Assembly (NCBI RefSeq): GCF_004295345.1
Contig: NZ_CP036200.1
Coordinates: 4,155,501-4,219,500 of the forward strand
Direction: 5' to 3'
From: Shewanella maritima
Lineage (GTDB): Bacteria > Pseudomonadota > Gammaproteobacteria > Enterobacterales > Shewanellaceae
Length of the DNA stretch: 64,000 nucleotides
Part shown: positions 9,357 to 19,789 of the stretch, one piece after another
How the letters are laid out: every line of letters begins with the position of its first letter
Numbering within the stretch: the first letter of the stretch is position 1
Notes under the pieces: model-generated
What the model was told of the DNA's origin: nothing
The model's database searches: none
What the model saw: the letters and a program-made list of their open reading frames with translations, nothing else
Program-made: the position numbers and the translations under genes

Positions 9357-9674
9357 TACTAGCGTCAATTTTAACCTCAACACTGCGAATACCCCCATCT
9401 AACACCTCACATCTAGCATCTAGTTTTGGGAATGTGTACTTAGATGTGCAACCACAGTTTTCTTGTTTCTTTCAAAAATTGTGTTTTACCTAACAGCGTT
9501 CACGCATGGCTGTAATTAAAAGGTTGCAGGTTTGTGATCTTGATTGTGATTTAGTTCCTAAAGTGAAAATGAGCTAAAAATTAACCAAATTAGCTATTGG
9601 TGATAAATGGCTAATTCTTATGATGATAATGGTAAAACCTGCATTTTTACTGGTTTTAAAAGCTTAATGAGCAC
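9357..9674. other. Non-coding gap between ldt and ycbK genes
   Basis: About 320 AT-rich bases without a credible ORF. I see no repeat or terminator with a T tract; the right end leads into a probable promoter for the ycbK-like gene. Confidence 0.5.
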
Positions 9675-9701
9675 TTGCAATAGTTTTCACTTCCGTATAA
9701 T
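9675..9701 (+). promoter_or_regulatory. Probable sigma-70 promoter of the ycbK-like gene
   Basis: TTGCAA at 9675-9680 and a perfect TATAAT at 9696-9701, 15 bp apart. The position of this -10 box argues against the TTG/GTG starts at 9702 and 9708 and for the ATG at 9747. Confidence 0.5.
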
Positions 9702-9746
9702 TTGCCCGTGATTCGAATAAAAAAACAGCAATTATATGGTGCGTTA

Positions 9747-10298
9747 ATGTCTTTAGAGTGTGTTGCCCGCAGGCAAGTTTTGTTTGGGTTAGGTGGGGCT
9801 GCCCTGGTAAGTATGTTACCTAAAACCGCTAACGCGAGTCGTTCGACTCAAGGTGTTAAACAGTTAAGCTTTTATAATCGTCACACTGGTGAGCGTATCC
9901 AAGGTGATTTTTGGGTAGACGGCCAGTATCAAGCCAATATTATTACCGAGTTCAATCATCTATTGCGCGACCACCGTCAAAACGTGGCAGCGCCAATGGA
10001 TAAGCGGTTGTTTGAGTATCTGTATAAGCTTCAATCAACGCTAGATACCGATGGTGAGATCCATGTGATTTCTGGCTACCGTTCACCAAAAACCAATAAC
10101 ATGCTGGCAGCTAAGAGCAATGGCGTGGCTAAAAAGAGTTATCACATGAAAGGCATGGCAATGGATATTGCTATTCCTGGCGTGAGCACTAAGAATTTGC
10201 GTGATGCAGCTATGTCGTTAAAGCTCGGTGGGGTTGGCTATTACCCTAAATCTGGTTTTGTGCATGTAGATTGTGGGCCTGTTCGCGCCTGGGGTTAA
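9747..10298 (+). CDS. YcbK-family (DUF882, peptidase M15-like) Tat-exported protein
   Basis: A 183-residue protein with a twin-arginine signal, ARRQVLFGLGG, followed by a hydrophobic stretch ending in TANAS. The mature domain carries the M15/YcbK zinc-site pattern: SGYRSPKTN near residue 110, SYHMKGMAMDI near residue 133 and GFVHVDCGPVR at the end, giving the His-x6-Asp and His-x-Asp ligand arrangement of LAS peptidases. Start 9747 fits the Tat motif and a weak GGTG SD. By family it acts on peptidoglycan or a related wall substrate; adjacency to the L,D-transpeptidase supports that. Confidence 0.8.
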   Translation: MSLECVARRQVLFGLGGAALVSMLPKTANASRSTQGVKQLSFYNRHTGERIQGDFWVDGQYQANIITEFNHLLRDHRQNVAAPMDKRLFEYLYKLQSTLDTDGEIHVISGYRSPKTNNMLAAKSNGVAKKSYHMKGMAMDIAIPGVSTKNLRDAAMSLKLGGVGYYPKSGFVHVDCGPVRAWG

Positions 10299-10495
10299 CT
10301 GTTCGATTGCTGGCTCGCGATACTGATGATAATTAACTCATATAATTGCTTGTGAGGGCTCTGGGGCTATGTTAGTATTCGCGCCTCAATTTGTCTGAAG
10401 CAGATTGGTTTAGAGTCATACACATATGCGTTATTGGTCGAAAATGACGTTTATCCCTGATGACATCTCAAATTTTTTATATAAGTGAGTTAATC

Positions 10496-10783
10496 ATGTC
10501 TTACACTATCAATGCTGAAATCCGCACTGAAATCGGGAAAGGTTCGAGCCGCCGCCTACGTCACGAAGGTAAAGTACCAGCAGTTATCTATGGCCCAGGT
10601 AAAGAGCCTGTAGCTATTACTCTTCTTCACAAAGATATCATCAACATCCAAGTGAACGAAGACTTCTACACTACTGACCTAACTATCGTTTTAGATGGTA
10701 AAGAAGTGAAAGTTCGCGCTCAAGCTATGCAACGTCACGCGTTCAAGCCAATGGTTGAACACATTGACTTCAAATACGCTTAA
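10496..10783 (+). CDS. rplY: 50S ribosomal protein L25
   Basis: A 95-residue protein, the short single-domain form of L25 (E. coli 94 residues). It contains the family segments [17 protein letters not shown] and the C-terminal [19 protein letters not shown]25 binds 5S rRNA in the large subunit. ATG 10496 gives the standard N-terminus [10 protein letters not shown]; an upstream in-frame start at 10460 would add residues not seen in the family. The gene is monocistronic and ends in a strong terminator. Confidence 0.95.
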   Translation: MSYTINAEIRTEIGKGSSRRLRHEGKVPAVIYGPGKEPVAITLLHKDIINIQVNEDFYTTDLTIVLDGKEVKVRAQAMQRHAFKPMVEHIDFKYA

Positions 10784-10794
10784 TAGCTGTTTGC

Positions 10795-10825
10795 GAAAAA
10801 AAGCGCCTTAATGGCGCTTTTTTTG
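10795..10825 (+). terminator. Rho-independent terminator of rplY
   Basis: AAGCGCC (10801-10807) and GGCGCTT (10813-10819) with a 5-nt loop, flanked by A and T tracts. Confidence 0.9.
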
Positions 10826-10913
10826 TGCCTGAAATTTACCTCAGGGGCTAGGTTTGTTTATTAAAAGTATGTTTATAAAAACTGTTCGACATCAACGCTA
10901 TTTAATGTCAAAG

Positions 10914-13900
10914 CTACTCAATGTCGAAACTATAGTAGATATCCAGCGACTGACTTAGAGTACTCGACACACTTTCGAGGTAAAGCTGAGACAATAAATA
11001 GTAACGCACTGTCATTTCGTAGCCTGGGTTAAATACACCTATACCGTACTTAACCATTAGGCTGTCACCAATATAACCGCTTACCGCGACGCGGCCGTCA
11101 TCATTCGCATCCAGTTGTACGTTAGAGAAACCAAATTTTTCGATGAGGTTGGTGGCTGTGCTACCAATATTGTCAATCGCGCCGCCACCTAGTTGAGTCC
11201 CTAAACTAAGTGCAGTATTAAGCATGAGTGCATTGTTGGCATCTGAGTTAGAGGTACTAAAGCCTTTGCCAGTGAGAATGTATGACAACACTTCTGCTTG
11301 CTCTTTCGCTGGATTTGAGAAAATGTCTACCACTGGCTTCATGGTGGTACCTGTTACGCGCACACCCGCCACCAAATCTTCATCTTTAATTTCTTTGGTG
11401 GCTTCAATGTTCAAGTTTGCCACACTCGGCGGGCCGGAGAATTGTACTTCACCAGTGTCGATGGTCAGTGTTTGCCCCATAAACTTGTAGCTGCCCTGGT
11501 TAATTTTTACATCACCAAATAGTTGTGCTGGTTTAGTCGTTTCTTGTTTTAGTAACAAGGTGCCCGATAGCTTCCCTGTAGCCCCATGCCATCTACTGAG
11601 ACTTGATCGCCAACATTAATATTGAGATTGCTACTGAGCAAGTAAGGTTGTGACTTTTTCTCCAATTCGGAAATTGAGTCTTGGTAAACCACGTCATCTG
11701 AAACCGCAATACCGTCATCTGACAGCTGTACTATGGTGATTTGTCCGCTTGGTATGGAAATATCACCTTTTACATCGAGCTGTTTGGTGTCAAATACAAT
11801 TTGGACATCAGGTGACACATCTAAAATCGCTAGCGGTGGCTGAATGATAGCCAGTTTGTCGCCTTTGATATGAATATCGCCTTTAATATCACCATCACCC
11901 CAGGCTAAATCGCCTTTGCTGGTCACTTTACCTTCACCCATCTGCCAAGCTGCTTGAAGTTGGCCTTGCTGACCACTTAGTTGCAACGTGGCGTCGAGAT
12001 GATTAATCAGTGTGGGGTTGGCGGTTAAGGCGAGGGCACCGTCATTAATTCTCACTTCCCCTTGGCTAACAGGTGACTCCAGCGTGCCGCTGATATCAAG
12101 GTCTGCTGAGACTGTACCTTCAAGGGTGGCAAAGTGCGGGAATAACGTTACAAGTGGCAGCAGATTCAATTGATTGATCGTGAAACTGCCGCTTAGTGCC
12201 TTGTTATTAGCGATATCAATGCTGAGATTACTTTGGGCGCTGGCGAAGTCTTGCGATAGCAAGTTAAGCGAGCTATTCAGTAGGTCGTTGGCAAGACTCG
12301 CGTCGACTTTTAACTGTTGATAGTCAAAGTCAAGGCTACGGCTTTCATTACCTTCAAGCTGAATGCTACCTGGAGTAAGTATCAGCGTCAGGTCAGCATT
12401 TGGCTTTTGCTCGGCAAACCAATTGGCGCTTAGGTTTATTGCCGCATGACCTTGCCAGTTAAGGTTGCGCGGTAAATAAGGCTGTAGCAATTTGCCCGGC
12501 TCGCCTGCAAACTGTAAATTTGCCGAGCCTGTAGGCGCAATATCAATATCAGTTGACGAGCAGATTAAATGCTCTGATTGGCCTAGACAGAATTTAGTGA
12601 CTGAGCCTTGCTGGGCAAGGTTGTCCCAATTGATAACAATGTCGTTCTGTAATCGCCAAAAGCCAATTGGACTGTCGATATCCAGGTTATCTAAATGTCC
12701 TTCAAACTGTTGCTTTTCAAGGTCTGAGTGGCTAATGAGCTTGACGTTGAGGCCAAGGTCACCGTCGCTGGTGAGCTGAGTATTTTGATTGTGCTGATCG
12801 CCTTTTGTAGTGAGCTGCGCTTTCGCTAGGTGCACGCCAGCAAGCATCGCATGCTCGATATCAAGTTGTGCATTAAATAGATGACTTGCCAATGGTTGAT
12901 ACTGACCTTTAACGAGTAAGCTTTGTAGGCGATACCCCATTAGATCAGCATTATCTATTGAGGCATTGATATCAACCACAGGATTATCTTGTGCGCCATT
13001 AACATCAATACTGGCTTGAATGGTACCTTGCGTATCGGCAACCCAAAGGCTTAAATCTGGCACAGTTAGCTCGGCGTCTATATCCCAAACTTCATCAGCC
13101 TGACCATTGACTCTCAGGTTACTTCCAAGCATTTGCGCTTCAAGGTGATTGGCGTTGATAGCCAGTTTATGATTGATGTCGATATCGCCTTTCAAGGTGA
13201 AAGGGTTTGCATTTAGCTCGCCATCAAGGTCGGCATTAAATAGTGATACTTGCCAAGTGCTCTGTTCTTTTCCCGCTTCGGTTATGGAGCCGACATTGCC
13301 GCTAGTGGTAAGTTGCCCATTCACATTACCCGACAAAATATCGTAGTCGACGAGCTGTTCAATATGCTCAATAATCAAGTGATCTGCAATAACATCAGCG
13401 CGCCAGCTAAAGGCTGTCAAGTCAGTGCTTAACTGCTCGTCGCTACTGTGTCCTTCTTTGGATTGAATATCTGTTCCTGCTTGCTTGTTACTGACTGACT
13501 GACCAAAACTCAATTCACCATCCAGCAATAAATGGCCTGCTTTAGAGCGTAAATCAACATCTGTTAATTTTAGCTGTTTGGCTTGATGTGAAACTGTTCC
13601 TTCAATTTGCGTCGCGCCGTGAAATGGGCTTTGAAATAACGCCTTAATGGTCGCGTTTTGTTTGGTCAAATTGCCATCGGTCACCAGTGTATCAATATCA
13701 GCTTGATACTCCCGCTCTCCAGCAAGCGGCCAATAAACTCGGCTATCGCTTAATTTAGCTGCATAGTTTAGCTCTGGCGTTGTGAGATCGATTTTCCCTT
13801 CAAGGTTGACTTGAGTTTCCCCAGTAACCACAGTATTGGCTTGTAGTTGGCTAAAGTCGCCTGAAAGTTGTAGCTCAACTTGTTGATCGGTGAACCCGGG

Positions 13901-15034
13901 CAGCTCATCAACTTGATTAAAGTTGAAGTTACCGATTACATCCATAGGGTAGTGGCGGGTAAAGTGCATTTCGCCTTTAATTTCGGCGTCGCCATAATCA
14001 TGGGTAAATGCTAACTCGTCAACGGTTAGGTGGTAGGCGATAAAGCTACCGCGTAAAGCGATATGTGCAAAGTTATCTGTGCGCGAGCCAAGGGTTAGTT
14101 GATTTTGTTGTATATCGAGTTGCTTAACGAAAATCGCAAACGGCATGCGAACTAAAGGTAAATCGGCCATTGCCCAAGTGTCTGAATCGTTAGTTTGCTC
14201 ATCAGCTTGTGTCTTTACAACTGAGTTAGCTTTGACACTTGCATTAGCGTCCGCTTCATCACTGCCAAGTGGAATATTGACGTTAAGCCCTTGACTTGTC
14301 AGCCAATCAACCTGAAGTCCTGGCTCGTTCCAAATCGCTTGCCCGCGCAATTGATCTGATGAATAGGTCATGTCGTTGACGCGCACATGAACATCATTGA
14401 GCTCAAGTAAGCTAAGACTGATATCAATAGGGAGTCTTAAATCTTGCTCAGTGACTTGAGCAAGTTCTTGCTCATTTTCACTGTCGCTTGAGTATTGGTT
14501 TTGGCCGTTGGTTGGCAGCTGGCTCGAGTCGGTTTCTGGTTTAGTTAAACTTTGCTCCGAGGTCTGCTCTATTATCCCGGTATCTGCATTTTCCGTATCT
14601 GCGCCGATTTGGTCGGTGTCTATGTTGACCACAACGCCGCTAGCGGTGAGGCTTTTTGCGCAAATTTGTTTGTAGAATAAACAGGCTGGATTCCACTGTA
14701 AGCTAAGTGCATCTACCTCTACTTCAATTCCTGACATTCGCCAGCTAGCATTGGTGACGCTCAATTCACGATTGATCACGCCGCCTTGGTACTCAAGACT
14801 TAACCCTGGAACAAACTTGTCGGCTAAAAACACCGTTAAATGACTGCCAAATGGCGTGCTTAAAAGTACTGCAAGCGCAATGATTAAGAATAGTGGCACA
14901 TAAAACACTGTGCGCATACACAGTTTAAAGGTGCCAAATAGGCGCTTTAAGCTTTTACTTAAGCCACTTTGAGGTTGTGTTGCTTGTTTTTTACCTGGCT
15001 GCGGGCCTGCTTGTTTATGGGAGGTGTCGGTCAT
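10914..15034 (-). pseudogene. tamB: tamB, frameshifted near its 3' end
   Basis: TamB is the large inner-membrane-anchored, periplasm-spanning partner of TamA for outer-membrane assembly and lipid transport. An N-terminal anchor (TVFYVPLFLIIALAVLL) is followed by over a thousand residues of beta-helical repeats. The frame then reads SVDGMGLQGSYRAPCY and stops. One base off, the frame continues GKLSGTLLLKQETTKPAQLFGDV into the conserved DUF490 C-terminus (LSYILTGKGFS, VKYGIGVFNPGYEMTVRYYL), ending at 10914. Adding one base to the CCC run (11574-11576 on the plus strand) restores one 1373-residue frame. Start 15034 overlaps the tamA stop (TAATG); an earlier ATG 36 bases upstream is unlikely. Confidence 0.85.
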
Positions 15035-16875
15035 TAAAGATCTGCCCCCATGGTTAAGTGCAGGCGCCATGAGCGAGCAACGGTTTCAGTTTCTTTTAGG
15101 CCGACACCTAAATCGAGTTTGATCGGGCCAATCGGGGAAATCCAGTGTATGCCACCACCCACTGACACCACAGGTTCAAATTGGCCTCTATCAAAGGCAT
15201 TACCTGCATCGACAAAGGTGCCCACACGCCAGGTAGGAGTAACGTAATATTGATACTCGGCACTGGCAACGGCTAAATAGCGGCCACCGACTACCTGACG
15301 CGCAGGAATGCCATCATTATTGATGTAATCAATATAGGGACCAAGCTCTTGATAGCTATAACCTCGAATAGACTGATCGCCACCGGCAAAATATCTTAGT
15401 GATGGCGGTACAAAATCAAAGTCTTGCTCGCTGACGATATTCGCACCTAAATCTAGGCGGGTAACAAATCGGTGTTTGTCAAAAAAGGTGTCTATCCACT
15501 TCCATTTGGCTTGCAAGCGAGTTAATTCAATGGTTGAACCAAGATTAGGATTAGCATATTCAATACTGTAGGTTTGGCGAAAGCCTGATTTTGGATCCAG
15601 CGAGTTGTCACCGCGCTGGGTTCGCGAAATACCCCAACCAAATAGATATAGTACGGGGTCGTAATCGACGTCTGATTGATTATAGAACTCGCGCACAGCC
15701 TCTACTGAGTAGCCAATCAGCCAATTACCACCAGTACGGGTCTGGCGGATAACAGCTAGCTGATACTTGGTTGCTTCTAGCTGCCCTGTATTGCTGTATG
15801 TGAGGTTATCTTCATCATAAACCTGAGTGACACCGTATTTGTCACGCAGTAAACCAACACGGATTTTTAATTGGTCGTCCAGCGGATGTGACAATGGAAT
15901 TGTGTAGGTGGTTAACAGCTTGGGGCGATCTGGTGACCATTCTGCCGTGGTGTCTTGAAAATGGCCATAACGGTTAATTTGTGGGGTACGCCAGGTGACC
16001 TTAACTCTAGGGTCAACGCCAGACTCTGAACTATTACCAATATCAACACCCAAACCTACTTCGATTGAGTGGCTTGGTTTTGATGCTAGTGCAACGCGAA
16101 TTGGCACTTGCTGATTTTGTAGGTTATCTACCTGAGGTAGTACCCTGATACTAGCGAAATAACCTGTGTCGAGTAGGTTACGATTGAGTGCACTTAACGG
16201 CGTAGTTGCGTAGTGTGCACCATCATCAAAAGGTACCAGCGCTTCAAGTATATTGTCGTTTAGCTCGTGCCCCTCAAAGGTCACATCGCCAAATAAGTAG
16301 CGCTCACCAGAGTCAAAGTGCAGGTTGAGTTTTGCGGTTTTGTCGTCGCGATTGATGTTGATTTCAGACAAGGTAAATTTGCCATCAAAATAGCCTCGCG
16401 CCAAGGCAAGGGTGATCAGTTGTGTTTTGATGGTGTTATAAATACCGTGATTCAGCCTATCGCCAGGCTTGACGGTTAAGGTGTCTAGCCAGCTATCAAA
16501 TGCCTCATCTTCAAGCATTTCACCTGAGAACAAAATATCGACCCATTTGATAGTAACAGGGTCGCCAGGATTGATGTCTAACGTTAGCTGCCAAGGCTGC
16601 TGACTATTATCAATTTGTGTATTCACCTCGGCATGGTAATACCCCATGCTTTGCAGGGCATTGGTGACGTTATCTTCAACATTGAATAAAAACGCACGGC
16701 GTTGTACATCGTTTTCTGGTGTTTTACCAAGGTGAGCCTGAATGTTACTTGCTAGCGCTTCACTTGTGCCTTTAACTGTCACTTTAAGCACTGACTCCGC
16801 GTGCGCAAGCGGGGCACTCAAAGCACATAATGCGATGACTAGAAAACAAAATAATTTGGCGCAGTGAGTCAGCAA
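15034..16875 (-). CDS. tamA: Translocation and assembly module outer-membrane protein TamA
   Basis: A 613-residue Omp85 protein. A signal peptide (to PLAHAES) precedes three POTRA-like domains (about residues 26-270) and a 16-strand beta barrel that ends with HLTMGADL. The barrel includes FAGGDQSIRGYSYQELGP, containing the RGY motif typical of the L6 loop region, and VSVGGGIHWISPIGPIKLDLGVGL. The start appears to be TTG at 16875, since a stop lies just upstream and no ATG precedes the signal peptide. It is co-transcribed and translationally coupled to tamB. With TamB it supports outer-membrane biogenesis. Confidence 0.92.
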   Translation of the reverse strand: MLTHCAKLFCFLVIALCALSAPLAHAESVLKVTVKGTSEALASNIQAHLGKTPENDVQRRAFLFNVEDNVTNALQSMGYYHAEVNTQIDNSQQPWQLTLDINPGDPVTIKWVDILFSGEMLEDEAFDSWLDTLTVKPGDRLNHGIYNTIKTQLITLALARGYFDGKFTLSEININRDDKTAKLNLHFDSGERYLFGDVTFEGHELNDNILEALVPFDDGAHYATTPLSALNRNLLDTGYFASIRVLPQVDNLQNQQVPIRVALASKPSHSIEVGLGVDIGNSSESGVDPRVKVTWRTPQINRYGHFQDTTAEWSPDRPKLLTTYTIPLSHPLDDQLKIRVGLLRDKYGVTQVYDEDNLTYSNTGQLEATKYQLAVIRQTRTGGNWLIGYSVEAVREFYNQSDVDYDPVLYLFGWGISRTQRGDNSLDPKSGFRQTYSIEYANPNLGSTIELTRLQAKWKWIDTFFDKHRFVTRLDLGANIVSEQDFDFVPPSLRYFAGGDQSIRGYSYQELGPYIDYINNDGIPARQVVGGRYLAVASAEYQYYVTPTWRVGTFVDAGNAFDRGQFEPVVSVGGGIHWISPIGPIKLDLGVGLKETETVARSWRLHLTMGADL

Positions 16876-16998
16876 GGTGAACAGAGCTCAATATTTGAGG
16901 GATACATGTGTCTATTGTCGCTAGAAAGCGGTAAAGTCGCAAGGACACCTTCGTTTAAAAATAATTAAACAAACAATTTAATCAAGGACTTGCAAAGA

Positions 16999-18030
16999 AT
17001 GAAGAAATTAATTTTTACACTTGCACTGACAGGGATGGTTTTTTCGCCACAATTGCTTGCAACAGATGCTAAACCGTACGCGATTGCTATTCATGGCGGA
17101 GCAGGCACTATCAAGCCAAGCAGTATGACCGATGAACAGCAAAAGGCTTATCGTGCCAAGTTAAAGCAAGCCGTAGATGCCGGATATGACATTCTTGAGC
17201 AAGGAGGCACTAGCCTTGATGCAGTAAAAACAGCTATCAATGTGCTTGAAAACACGCCTTATTTTAATGCCGGTGTTGGCAGCGTTTATACCTTTGACGG
17301 TGGCCATGAACTTGATGCATCAATCATGGACGGTAAAACCATGAATGCAGGCGCAGTATCTGGTGTAAAACATATTAAAAATCCAATTGATTTAGCAATC
17401 TCTGTGATGCACAAATCGCCACATGTGATGCTTTATGGTCAAGGCGCTGAAGAGTTTGCCTTAACTCAGGGCTACCAATTTGTGCCGAATACTCACTTTG
17501 ATACGCCGCATCGCTACGCTCAGTTACTTGATGCCAAACAAAAAATCATGCAGCGTGAGCAGAAAAATGGCGATTATCAAGCTTCGGTTAACAGCTTAAA
17601 GGATGAGTATAAGTTCGGTACTGTAGGCGCTGTAGCGCTTGATAAATCGGGCAACCTTGTTGCTGGCACTTCAACTGGCGGTATGACGGCTAAGCGATTT
17701 AATCGCATTGGTGACTCGCCTGTGATTGGCGCAGGTACTTACGCAGAGAATGGCGTTTGTGCCGTGTCAGCAACGGGTCATGGCGAATACTTTATTCGCT
17801 ATCAAGTGGCAGGGGACATCTGCGCAAAAGTGAAGTATCAACAAAAGCCGATTGCTAAAGCGGCTGATGAAGTGATTAATCAAACCTTGGTCGAAGCAGG
17901 TGGTACAGGCGGGGTGATCACTGTTGACCATAAGGGTAACATCGCTATGCCATTTAACACCGGTGGTATGTACCGTGCTTCTCGTGCTCATGGTGAGCAA
18001 GCTAAAGTGATGATTTGGAAAGATAAGTAA
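16999..18030 (+). CDS. iaaA: Isoaspartyl peptidase/L-asparaginase, Ntn-hydrolase, exported
   Basis: A 343-residue plant-type asparaginase. An N-terminal signal (FTLALTGMVFSPQLLA) is followed by AIHGGAGTI, the conserved alpha-subunit start, and ENTPYFNAGVGSVYT. The autoproteolytic site is FGTVGAVALD, whose Thr becomes the beta-subunit nucleophile, followed by AGTSTGGM; GAGTYAENG and NTGGMYRA complete the substrate site. It cleaves isoaspartyl dipeptides and asparagine. ATG 16999 has SD AAGGA at 16984-16988; an upstream TTG (16990) is less likely. It is divergent from tamA. Confidence 0.92.
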   Translation: MKKLIFTLALTGMVFSPQLLATDAKPYAIAIHGGAGTIKPSSMTDEQQKAYRAKLKQAVDAGYDILEQGGTSLDAVKTAINVLENTPYFNAGVGSVYTFDGGHELDASIMDGKTMNAGAVSGVKHIKNPIDLAISVMHKSPHVMLYGQGAEEFALTQGYQFVPNTHFDTPHRYAQLLDAKQKIMQREQKNGDYQASVNSLKDEYKFGTVGAVALDKSGNLVAGTSTGGMTAKRFNRIGDSPVIGAGTYAENGVCAVSATGHGEYFIRYQVAGDICAKVKYQQKPIAKAADEVINQTLVEAGGTGGVITVDHKGNIAMPFNTGGMYRASRAHGEQAKVMIWKDK

Positions 18031-18037
18031 TCTAAAA

Positions 18038-18076
18038 ATGCTCTGCTGCTAAATTACAAGCAGCAGAGCATCGTTT
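18038..18076 (+). terminator. Rho-independent terminator of the isoaspartyl peptidase gene
   Basis: A 12-bp perfect stem (ATGCTCTGCTGC / GCAGCAGAGCAT) with a 10-nt loop, followed by CGTTTT. Confidence 0.8.
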
Positions 18077-18127
18077 TAATCAGTATACGCGCTAATACAT
18101 GAATGAATACATACACTTATACAAGAG

Positions 18128-18595
18128 CTAAGCATCACCCGCGCGTTTATTGCCCTCGGCAACCGTTATCTTATTAAACAGTACGTCCATTAAGATATTG
18201 AGTCGATCTTCTGCATCGCCAAACTTACCAAACGCGCCATACTCAGTTGCATCAAACTTAAGTGAGCCAACAGCCACGCCATCTTTCAGCACCTTCATTT
18301 CCGCTTTTTTCATGTAAGATGCGACATCCCAACCCCACCATACACGGTAGGTTAGCGTGTATTCATTGCGCTCCGCCATGACATAGTTGTCGATAGTTTT
18401 TACGTCGTAACCATTTTCGAAAGCCCACTTTTCCAAAATTGGCAGCACCGACTTACGGGTTTTGCTGTCTTTGGCAATCGTGAGTTGGCTAGGATTTGAG
18501 GTGACTTGAGTGACCTCGTAAATCCCTAGGTTGGAACAACCAGCCATCAATACAGTAAATAGAACAATCAGTTTGCTTTTAATTGCATTGCGCAT
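18128..18595 (-). CDS. Small lipoprotein of unknown function
   Basis: 155 residues with a clear lipoprotein signal: MRNAIKSKLIVLF then lipobox LMAGC (Cys20). I do not recognise the mature domain. It has the segment NEYTLTYRVWWGWDVASYMKKAEM and mixed alpha/beta character. It is transcribed towards the isoaspartyl peptidase gene and is preceded by a long (~420 bp) promoter region shared with the divergent CBS gene. Confidence 0.7.
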   Translation of the reverse strand: MRNAIKSKLIVLFTVLMAGCSNLGIYEVTQVTSNPSQLTIAKDSKTRKSVLPILEKWAFENGYDVKTIDNYVMAERNEYTLTYRVWWGWDVASYMKKAEMKVLKDGVAVGSLKFDATEYGAFGKFGDAEDRLNILMDVLFNKITVAEGNKRAGDA

Positions 18596-19015
18596 ATTGG
18601 TCTCTCATCTCTTTGTGCTAATCGCCTAGTCGTTAATGTTTATCAAGCTAGTCGCGTGGTTTTTGTGAGGCTAATTTAGATTCTGTGTATACATGTGTAA
18701 ATGCGCGTGATGTTAGTTATTCATATAACGTACAAAATTGAGAGCCTAATCACAGGGCAAGTTAAGTGGCTTGCTCACTTGTTAGCTTGATGTGAGCAAT
18801 AGATTGATTATTTGTATTGGCGTTATCGATTAAATCTATGGTTGCTTTATTGTTTTTTTGACTAAACTGAATATGAGACACAATGAATATTAATAAAGCT
18901 GTTGCCGTTTCATGTCGTTAGAGGATAGTTATTTAATGCTAGTGGTTTAACGGTCTGCCGTTTAACTGTTAGTTTTTACAGTAGCTGCTTAAGGCATGAC
19001 GCTTAAGGGGAATAT
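18596..19015. other. Divergent intergenic region, no gene seen
   Basis: 420 AT-rich bases between the lipoprotein gene and the CBS gene. It must hold both promoters, but I could not assign convincing -35/-10 pairs and see no repeat. Confidence 0.4.
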
Positions 19016-19432
19016 ATGGATTCAATTAAAATTCAAGATCATATGGACAGACAACCTGTATTGCTAAAGCCCGATATGTCATTAGCGGTGGCGGTAGAAC
19101 TACTGCTAGACAGTAAGAAGAATGGCGCACCTGTTATTGGTGAAAATGGCGAGTTGGTTGGCTTTTTATCACAGCAGGATTGTTTAGCCGTGATGCTTAA
19201 AAGTAGCTACCACTGTGATTTAACCAGCACGGTTGAAGATTGCATGAAAACCGAGGTGTTGTCTGTGTCACCAGAAGGCAGCATGTTACAACTTGCTGAG
19301 CAAATGCTTGGGGCAAAACCTAAAATCTACCCAGTTGTAAACAATGGCAAAGTGGTCGGTACGATCAATCGAACTAATGTGCTGAGCGCCATGAACACTT
19401 ATATGCAGCAATGCTATCTCACCCCAGCCTAA
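19016..19432 (+). CDS. CBS-domain pair protein
   Basis: A stand-alone Bateman module of 138 residues: CBS1 covers about residues 5-60 (MSLAVAVELLLDSKKNGAPV, then LVGFLSQQDCL) and CBS2 residues 75-130 (VSPEGSMLQLAEQML, then VVGTINRTNVL). Such modules bind adenosine nucleotides and act as energy or redox sensors. SD AAGGGG precedes the ATG. It is a single gene followed directly by a MITE-like element, so it has no obvious partner. Confidence 0.88.
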   Translation: MDSIKIQDHMDRQPVLLKPDMSLAVAVELLLDSKKNGAPVIGENGELVGFLSQQDCLAVMLKSSYHCDLTSTVEDCMKTEVLSVSPEGSMLQLAEQMLGAKPKIYPVVNNGKVVGTINRTNVLSAMNTYMQQCYLTPA

Positions 19433-19445
19433 TGGGCGTTTTTAA

Positions 19446-19721
19446 GGGGCTGTTTATCTTTCAAGATTACTTTTGCAGCTAGGTGTTGGAAATTTATACA
19501 AGGCAACGACTTTGACGTGTGGTGGTTCCACATGATAAGTCGTTAACGCAGTAGAAATGACAACAAGTGCTGCCGGAACGGTTCGTTTAAAAGCACCATG
19601 CCCTTAACAAAAAGTTCTGTTTCGCGAGCCACTTGAATAGTCGATTAGGCTGTATAGGTCGCGGTTTGACTAAAGTGCTTTTAACTCGAACAAATTTTTA
19701 TCGGTAAAGATAAACAGGCCC
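19446..19721. mobile_element. MITE-like element with 16-bp terminal inverted repeats
   Basis: GGGGCTGTTTATCTTT (19446-19461) and AAAGATAAACAGGCCC (19706-19721) are inverted copies matching at 15 of 16 positions, 276 bp end to end. No ORF is inside. An internal hairpin has perfect 8-bp arms (AACGACTT 19505-19512, AAGTCGTT 19537-19544). The outer flanks carry TA (left 19443-19444, right 19722-19723), compatible with TA target duplication but too short to prove it. This explains nearly the whole gap between the CBS gene and hrpA. Confidence 0.7.
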
Positions 19722-19789
19722 TAGGCATATCAATGTTTGATGTTCCTTGCTAGGATCGCTGTTTTTGATTATCGGCAAGGGACACAGCT

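Noticed and set aside
11224..11490. Plus-strand ORF antisense to tamB
   Set aside because: It lies wholly within the conserved tamB coding frame and has no start signal.
11549..11600. Programmed -1 ribosomal frameshift in tamB
   Set aside because: No canonical X-XXY-YYZ slippery heptamer with a downstream pseudoknot could be recognised at the junction; mutation or sequencing error is simpler.
13250..13432. Short ORF opposite tamB
   Set aside because: It is antisense to tamB and has no SD; a shadow frame.
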